Below, in pieces: positions 7,647 through 12,493 of a DNA stretch of 12,493 bases. A program made the position numbers and the translations under genes. The stretch is from Porphyromonadaceae bacterium (GTDB lineage Bacteria; Bacteroidota; Bacteroidia; Bacteroidales; Dysgonomonadaceae): NCBI GenBank assembly GCA_022840285.1, contig JALHIE010000063.1, positions 1 through 12,493 of the forward strand. Reading direction: 5' to 3'. How positions within the stretch are numbered: the first letter of the stretch is position 1; each line of letters begins with the position of its first letter. Under the pieces are notes generated by a model. The model had not been told where the DNA came from. It saw nothing but the letters and a program-made list of their open reading frames with translations, and made no database searches.

Positions 7647-10600
7647 CTACAACGATGAATACACTTTGTCGATTGCAAATCGGGCATAATGTCCTTGTAA
7701 TCCATTGGCATAACTTTTCAGTATGCTTTCGCCCAGTCCATTTTTGTCACCACAAACAAACAGGGCATAGGCCAGATGGATTTCTTTTAACGCAGCATTT
7801 CGCACACTGGTATCGTTTAACCCGGGTACTGTTTTTCTTCGTGCATCTCTATAGGATGAAATGTGGTGAAAACGCATTCCCGGCTTCGTAAGGAGTTCGT
7901 ACAAAACGGGAACGGCATCCCTGCTTTTTATTTCTCCTAATGCAACTGCAATTGCTCTAAAGTGAGAAAATGAGCTCTCCGGTTCCAGGACGGATGCTTT
8001 TTTCAGAATTACAGGCAGAGAGTTGCTGTCGCGACAGCTGCCCAATGCAATCAACAAAGAATCCATTCTGCTCATGCACGGGCCAAACTGTCCCATTCCG
8101 GTGTAATCCCATCCCTTATCCCAAAGGTTACTTTTATTGATTTCATCGGCCAGGACGGAGGCATAGGACTTGTCACCCAATATACACAAAACCGAACTGT
8201 ATATGACCCGATGTTCCTGTAAAGTGGCATTTGCGATTTCATTTCCTACCGCTTTTCGGCATCTCTCATGATCTGTCAGCAACAGTTCCAGGCCGCTGTA
8301 GTTATCTTTGAGGCTTCTTGCTGCTTCTCCAAACTCCTTGTCGCTGTATCCTTTGTGGGGTTTTTCTTTCAATATGCGATCCGGAAGGTTTCCAATTTCG
8401 ACAAGTTGTTTTTGAATCTTTTTTATGTTCACCTCCCTTATAGCCTTGCCCTCTTTTACAGCTGTACCGGCCAGGATACCAACAGAAAATCCCTGGGTTT
8501 GAAGACAGGATTGCATCCGGATTACGGGCATGGCATCGCGGTCGGCGCTAGCTCCTAGTCCTGTTACAATAATTCCATCCATTCCTTTGGGTAACAATGC
8601 TCGTAACGGAACATCCGCATCGTATATTGTATGTCTTGCTTCAGGTGGAGACAATATAAAATAGGGATCCACAATCATCCCATGGGTATCAAACGAACTC
8701 TTGTGGTAAGAGATCGTGTCCGGGTAGCGCCTTTTGCTTATCACGTCGTATACGGAAACGGTATATTCTCCGACAATTCTCCTTCTTTCCCTGGTCTGAG
8801 GCAGCTTAACCAAATCGTACTGTCCGTTAATTTTTTTCTTGGCTTGTACATATACCCGGCTTATGTCGAGAACGTCTGAATCGTCCACAAAGTTCCAGTC
8901 GTTGTTGTTGTAATAGTCTCCCGGATTCCAGTGCCCCATGCCGGCACCCTGCACAGCAACATTCTTCCCGGTATAATCGTAATCAGCTCCGGCTGCTATG
9001 GCGACATCGGCACTTCCGGTACTGTCAATAACAATCTTCGATAAAATTATCCCCCTTCCGTAGGGCGTGGCTACCACAACACCCGAGACCTTGTTGTTCT
9101 TCACCAGTGCTCCACAGCTCAACGTTCCAAACCATAGATCTCCTCCCGCCATTTTGAGTTCTTTACGGAAAAATTCCTGTTTCCAGTCGGATACATGGTC
9201 CCTGTCCCAATTTTTCAATTGACGGGGGTGGTCTAGCGGTGCCATGGAGCGAACTCCCTTGTCTACTTCTGACGAGAATCCTTGTCTGTACCCATCCCAG
9301 TAACGTCCGATTAAGCCCAAGGTCATGATTCCGCCCAATCCATGCAGGTATTCGAGAACCAGGGTTTTTGCACCTTGCCTTGCCGCTGATATTCCTGCAG
9401 GCGCCCCTGCTGTTCCCCCTCCAACAACAACAACATCGTAGCTCCCCAGAACAGGCAACACATCGTTTGAAGAAGTGACAAAACCACTGTTCATGTCTGG
9501 CCGGAGCGGGTTCAGCAATTCCTTTATTTCCCCTTTGTTATCTCCTTTTGTTGATGGTGTACGGACTTTGGCGGTCGTTTTTAGTTGATTGTCTCTTGCA
9601 TACATTGCAGCTGCCTCACCCACTATTACTCCCAGTGAAGTCCCAAATACCGGCTGCATTATCCTTTTCGCAGTTTCATTTGTGACCTGAGCCGAAGGAC
9701 TTAAAATCCATACATTTTTCACCCCTTTCGGTTTCAGTGCCTCCAGCGGCACTTCCCTCATATTGGAGACGTTTTCTCTGCTTTCGCGTTCTGATACGAT
9801 AGAAACGAAAGGAATGTATTCAAGGATATCCGAACTGTCACTTTGATCGGGCGTCCATGTCATATCCCGGATTGTTTGTTCAATTTCCTGAACGGTGGCG
9901 TAGGAATCATCTTTAACATGCAACTGGAACGTATAGCGGACAACCGGTAACTGTTTGTTTTTAACCGTCACTGCATAAGGAGTTTTTTCCGATTTTGCAC
10001 CGGGGATGGTTTGTGGTTCACTACCAACCGTTACAAAGTTAAACGCATATTCTCCCGCTTTAAAGTCTGTAAACCTTACTCCTGCAACCCGGGCAACCGA
10101 TGCTGTGTGCGTAGCGTCGATAATTGCCTTGCATCTTATCGCCTGACGTCCGGAACGGTTAGTAATAACGATGCCGCAGGGGGTATCCTTTTCATCAACC
10201 AGAATATTTGTGACGTAACTGCTATAAAGAAAATCTACGTCGTTATCAATTAATTCATTTTCGAGTTCAGTTTTTATAAAAAGAGGGGTGGGATTTTTTC
10301 CCGGGAGAAAGAGGCGTTTGCTCAAGGGGTTGTCCAGCAATTTATTATCGTCGCAGGTTATCCTGAATGAACCGCATACATCATTACCCAAATACGACAA
10401 TGGTGCGATGAGGAAGACCTTGCTTCCGGCTCTTGAAGCCGCTCCTGCTGCTGCAACAGCTGCGGACGTCCCTCCAACAACGAGGATGTCCACATCCTTA
10501 ATTACAGGTATTTTTTTCTCTCTTTCCTGAATAAACCCGGAATCAGGTTTTGTTGCAGAATGGATGATTGTTCGGGCATTTGACATTTGTCCGGCTGCTA

Positions 10601-10652
10601 TCAATGTCCCTCCCAATGCGGTAGTTTTGATAAAATCTCTTCGTGTAACCAT
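7647..10652 (-). CDS. Tat-exported tandem FAD-dependent oxidoreductase with HEAT-like C-terminus
   Basis: This is a large periplasmic flavoprotein with two FAD_oxidored-type modules in one chain. The twin-arginine signal is clear (TRRDFIKTTALGGTLIAA, residues 3-20). Module 1 covers about 53-355. It starts with DILVVGGTSAAVAAAG, carries IIDATHTASVARVAG (177-191) and ends in a C-terminal FAD region (ETAKRIMQPVFGTSLGV). It is short and lacks an obvious RExRR-type motif, so it may be non-catalytic. Module 2 covers about 404-735. It has a full GGGTAG (411-416), VIDSTGSADVAIAAGA (541-556), RERRRIVGEY (621-630) and DAMPVIRMQ. Residues of about 770-1001 are helical with HEAT-like repeats (DSNSLPVILKKASVL; SRDAVPVLYELL). 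Tat export implies folding with FAD in the cytoplasm. The upstream terminator separates it from the SusC fragment, and no clear promoter is visible in the 48 bases between terminator and start. Confidence 0.85.
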   Translation of the reverse strand: MVTRRDFIKTTALGGTLIAAGQMSNARTIIHSATKPDSGFIQEREKKIPVIKDVDILVVGGTSAAVAAAGAASRAGSKVFLIAPLSYLGNDVCGSFRITCDDNKLLDNPLSKRLFLPGKNPTPLFIKTELENELIDNDVDFLYSSYVTNILVDEKDTPCGIVITNRSGRQAIRCKAIIDATHTASVARVAGVRFTDFKAGEYAFNFVTVGSEPQTIPGAKSEKTPYAVTVKNKQLPVVRYTFQLHVKDDSYATVQEIEQTIRDMTWTPDQSDSSDILEYIPFVSIVSERESRENVSNMREVPLEALKPKGVKNVWILSPSAQVTNETAKRIMQPVFGTSLGVIVGEAAAMYARDNQLKTTAKVRTPSTKGDNKGEIKELLNPLRPDMNSGFVTSSNDVLPVLGSYDVVVVGGGTAGAPAGISAARQGAKTLVLEYLHGLGGIMTLGLIGRYWDGYRQGFSSEVDKGVRSMAPLDHPRQLKNWDRDHVSDWKQEFFRKELKMAGGDLWFGTLSCGALVKNNKVSGVVVATPYGRGIILSKIVIDSTGSADVAIAAGADYDYTGKNVAVQGAGMGHWNPGDYYNNNDWNFVDDSDVLDISRVYVQAKKKINGQYDLVKLPQTRERRRIVGEYTVSVYDVISKRRYPDTISYHKSSFDTHGMIVDPYFILSPPEARHTIYDADVPLRALLPKGMDGIIVTGLGASADRDAMPVIRMQSCLQTQGFSVGILAGTAVKEGKAIREVNIKKIQKQLVEIGNLPDRILKEKPHKGYSDKEFGEAARSLKDNYSGLELLLTDHERCRKAVGNEIANATLQEHRVIYSSVLCILGDKSYASVLADEINKSNLWDKGWDYTGMGQFGPCMSRMDSLLIALGSCRDSNSLPVILKKASVLEPESSFSHFRAIAVALGEIKSRDAVPVLYELLTKPGMRFHHISSYRDARRKTVPGLNDTSVRNAALKEIHLAYALFVCGDKNGLGESILKSYANGLQGHYARFAIDKVYSSL

Positions 10653-10700
10653 TATTGTTGTTTATTTAAGCCAATGAAATGTTTGCAGAAAATGAATTGT

Positions 10701-10754
10701 AAAAAAACCGGAAGCGGATTTGCCAATTTAGTTTACAAAACTTCCGGTTTTTTT
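10701..10754 (-). terminator. Bidirectional intrinsic terminator after the SusC fragment
   Basis: AAAAAAACCGGAAG (10701-10714) and CTTCCGGTTTTTTT (10741-10754) are a perfect 14-base inverted repeat. The GC core is CCGGAAG/CTTCCGG with T-runs on either strand, around a 26-base loop that can pair a little further (TTTG/CAAA). On the minus strand it begins 9 bases after the stop of the SusC fragment. It should end that transcript and insulate the flavoprotein operon. The close spacing to the stop codon suggests that the stop codon is the true 3' end of the original upstream operon. Confidence 0.75.
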
Positions 10755-10762
10755 AATGTAGT

Positions 10763-11869
10763 TTAATTTAGCGTTTGTATGGAGTATACCTCCAGTTCAA
10801 ATAAACGAACCTGATTGTTATTGCTCTCTTCGGCAGTTTTTATTACCCCATTATCTTGGTTATAAGTAGCGGCGACATAATATCTTGCCACCTTTCCCCC
10901 ACCACTTACATTAAAATTAAACCGGTGGTTAACGGCCTGGTCCTTGAATAGAATATCATACCAGTTATTGGCCGGATAAACCAATGGATTGAGTCCTCTT
11001 TCGGTACTTTCAATTTTTTCCATGGAGTATGGGACAGATTTCAACGGGTCACGTGTCAGCACGGCCTCGTTGTTTAACCGCATGTAGGTGATTGGATCCG
11101 CCAGCTCTATCTCTCTGGTCGGAGAAGAGAGCGATGTTTCGTACCGGAACGAGACTGAAGCTTTTCCCTCTTTCCCTTCCTTGGTGGTAACCATGATCAC
11201 TCCATTACCGCCCCTGGCACCATACAAGGCTGTTGCCGCAGCATCTTTCATAATTGAAAAACTGGCGATATCATCCGGTTGCATACGAGCCAGATCCTGA
11301 GAGGTCATCTCCACTCCATCAATCAGGATGAGCGGTCCGGCGCCGTATTGCAGTGTTGTAACCCCTCGAATAAAAAAACTGGCATCATCCTCTCCCGGTT
11401 CACCGGATCGCTGATACGAGATTAAACCGGACATTCTTCCTGCCAATGCTGTAGTTAGGTTAGAACTGGGAACTTTTAATTCGTCGGGTCGTACGGTAGT
11501 AATGGCTGCGGTAACACTTTCTTTTTTCTGTTTGCCAAATGCAACAACCGTTACTTCATCGAGCTCACTTGTTTGCAATTTCAATCCGACTTCGATAAAG
11601 GTTTTATCCCCGACCATTACGGATTCTGATTGCATACCAATAAATGAAATCACCAATTTTGAGGTTGGTGAAACCCTAATCTCGAACGTTCCATCCACAT
11701 CCGTGGTAACGCCCCTGGTTGAATTCTCAATAAGAACTGTCGCACCAGGTAAAGGTTCTCCGGTTTCCAATTCCACTACTTTCCCTTTTACTTGTCTTTC
11801 TTGAGCAAAGGAACTCATTGAAACAGCGAAAAAGAGACACAACAGGAAAATTAACTTTCTTTTCGTCAT
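10763..11869 (-). pseudogene. Truncated SusC-like receptor fused to a foreign C-terminal tail
   Basis: This is the first third of a SusC/RagA-type outer-membrane receptor. It has a Sec signal peptide (1-22, cleavage after SSFA), a carboxypeptidase-regulatory-like domain (26-98), a TonB-box-like DEVTVVAFG (104-112), a plug (about 115-235) and the first barrel strands. There is no STN domain, unlike the paralogue at the left end. The two share long identical runs such as DIASFSIMKDAAATALYGAR and LISYQRSGEPGEDDASFF. Receptor homology stops around residue 352, after NVSGGG, YNQDNGVI and a run of Asn. The last residues, QVRLFELEVYSIQTLN, do not follow the paralogue and resemble the closing strand of an F5/8 type C (discoidin-like) domain. 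The ORF ends 9 bases before a strong terminator. A large in-frame deletion joining the start of a SusC operon to its last gene would explain this. No SusD is present. Confidence 0.8.
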
Positions 11870-12017
11870 GCTTATTAATGTTAGGTATTAATGATATAAA
11901 TGATAAAATTTAAAACATTTTAAGTCTGTTTTCTAAAATTTTACTTGAAGTCAATCGTTTTATGGGTTTGTAGTTAATATAGGTGAATATTAAAATTTAA
12001 TGTTTTTTATACACTTA

Positions 12018-12025
12018 CAAAGATA
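12018..12025 (-). promoter_or_regulatory. Candidate -7 element upstream of the second SusC gene
   Basis: On the minus strand, TATCTTTG (12025-12018) matches the Bacteroidota TAnnTTTG element exactly. No TTTG is found 19-21 bases upstream; the nearest partial match is TTGC at a 24-base spacing, inside the transposase remnant. If used, it would give an A/T-rich 5' leader of about 140 bases before the SusC start at 11869, and it lies at the edge of the mobile element. The rest of the 174-base gap (11870-12043) is very A/T-rich and shows no other element that I can support. Confidence 0.25.
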
Positions 12026-12043
12026 TATAAAAAATAAAAATGA

Positions 12044-12493
12044 TTATCCGCAATAGTTCCTATTGTAAATTCTTGACTTGAAATCAGGAGCATACGTTAC
12101 AGCGGCTATCAACAGTCTTTCAAACTGGTTTTCCCCGCCGGTTTTATCTTGTAATACACGCCCAAGAGCTGTCGTTTGGCATTGCTGATCGCGGTATGCA
12201 CCCAGGGCAGCACATTGGAAAGATCCTCGTGTGGAATAACGGATGCCGTATGTGAATGGACATGCTCTTTCAATTTAGTGTAAGAAGTTGAGTCATCGGT
12301 GGTCAGGTCCGCCGTGCTTTCAACGTGCTCTTTGACACTCCTTGTAATTGTACCGGCTTTCAAGTCGTTGATGACTTTCATCTTCAGGTATCTGACCTTC
12401 TTGGGTTTCTTACCCGGTTTGGGGTTTTCAACGGTTTTGCTTTCAGCCATTACCAGCACTTTGGTCTTTTTTTGGCTCCCGCGGCCGCGCTTC
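12044..12493 (-). pseudogene. ISXO2-like (IS1595 family) transposase, 3' part, broken by internal deletion
   Basis: The reading frame is open to the right edge of the window (KRGRGSQKKTKVLVMAESK), so the N-terminal half and the first catalytic residues lie outside. The visible part carries conserved ISXO2-like features: STADLTTDDSTSYTKL, VLPWVHTAISNAKRQLLG and KIKP. After KIKP (codon at 12141-12139) the frame runs into a stop at 12109. In a second frame, bases 12136-12044 encode GENQFERLLIAAVTYAPDF, then KSRIYNRNYCG and a stop, which reads as the natural C-terminus of this family. The segment normally between them (the YLQ-YLNEF-FNRR region, roughly 19 residues) is missing. A deletion of about 55 bases has therefore removed it and shifted the frame. 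The transposase should be inactive. Terminal inverted repeats could not be located with confidence. Confidence 0.85.

Noticed and set aside
12480..12487. GCGGCCGC (NotI site) near the window edge, considered as a cloning-vector trace
   Set aside because: It falls in frame in codons for the conserved RGRG stretch of the transposase, so it is ordinary coding sequence.
39..12493. A SusD-like lipoprotein partner for either SusC gene
   Set aside because: No minus- or plus-strand ORF of suitable length and composition is present after either SusC fragment; the sequence following each is foreign DNA or a terminator.
1..12493. tRNA, rRNA or CRISPR arrays
   Set aside because: No regularly spaced short repeats, cloverleaf-like segments or rRNA-like stretches were seen; intergenic regions are short and A/T-rich.

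Overview
The window looks like an accessory region of a Bacteroidota chromosome, most likely order Bacteroidales. The signs are SusC/RagA-type TonB-dependent receptors, one carrying an STN signalling domain, an ECF sigma factor paired with a FecR-type anti-sigma factor with a DUF4974-like C-terminus, Bacteroidota-style lipoprotein signals, a promoter resembling the TTTG / TAnnTTTG consensus, and an ISXO2-like (IS1595 family) transposase. The genus cannot be fixed from the sequence alone. Every supported gene is on the minus strand, so the biological reading order is from high to low coordinates.

Right edge to left, in transcription order: (1) the 3' part of an ISXO2-like transposase (12493-12044), open at the window edge and broken by a small internal deletion with a frameshift; (2) a SusC-like receptor cut off about a third of the way in (11869-10763), whose last ~16 residues look like they belong to another protein, followed by a strong bidirectional terminator; (3) a 1001-residue Tat-exported protein with two tandem FAD-dependent oxidoreductase modules and a HEAT-like helical C-terminus (10652-7647); (4) 20 bases later, a lipoprotein FAD-dependent oxidoreductase of the same broad superfamily (7626-5983); (5) a lipoprotein M14 zinc carboxypeptidase (5812-4571), preceded by a leader with a long hairpin; (6) a short ORF of uncertain reality (4560-4363); (7) a cell-surface signalling set: ECF sigma factor (4269-3739), FecR-like anti-sigma factor (3524-2334) and an STN-containing SusC-like receptor (2162-39), which loses homology after about 689 residues at what may be the terminus of an insertion sequence extending out of the left edge.

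Together the intact genes suggest an envelope cassette: two exported flavoenzymes and an exported carboxypeptidase, bracketed by two related but damaged SusC genes. Neither SusC gene has a SusD partner inside the window. The sigma/anti-sigma pair appears intact, but its cognate receptor has lost most of its barrel, so the signalling circuit may be orphaned. The two SusC fragments are direct repeats about 9.7 kb apart, and both flanks carry mobile-element traces, so the segment looks like a remodelled nutrient-uptake locus. The most unusual coding feature is the tandem-flavoprotein-plus-HEAT protein next to a second flavoenzyme and a peptidase; its substrate cannot be inferred from sequence.
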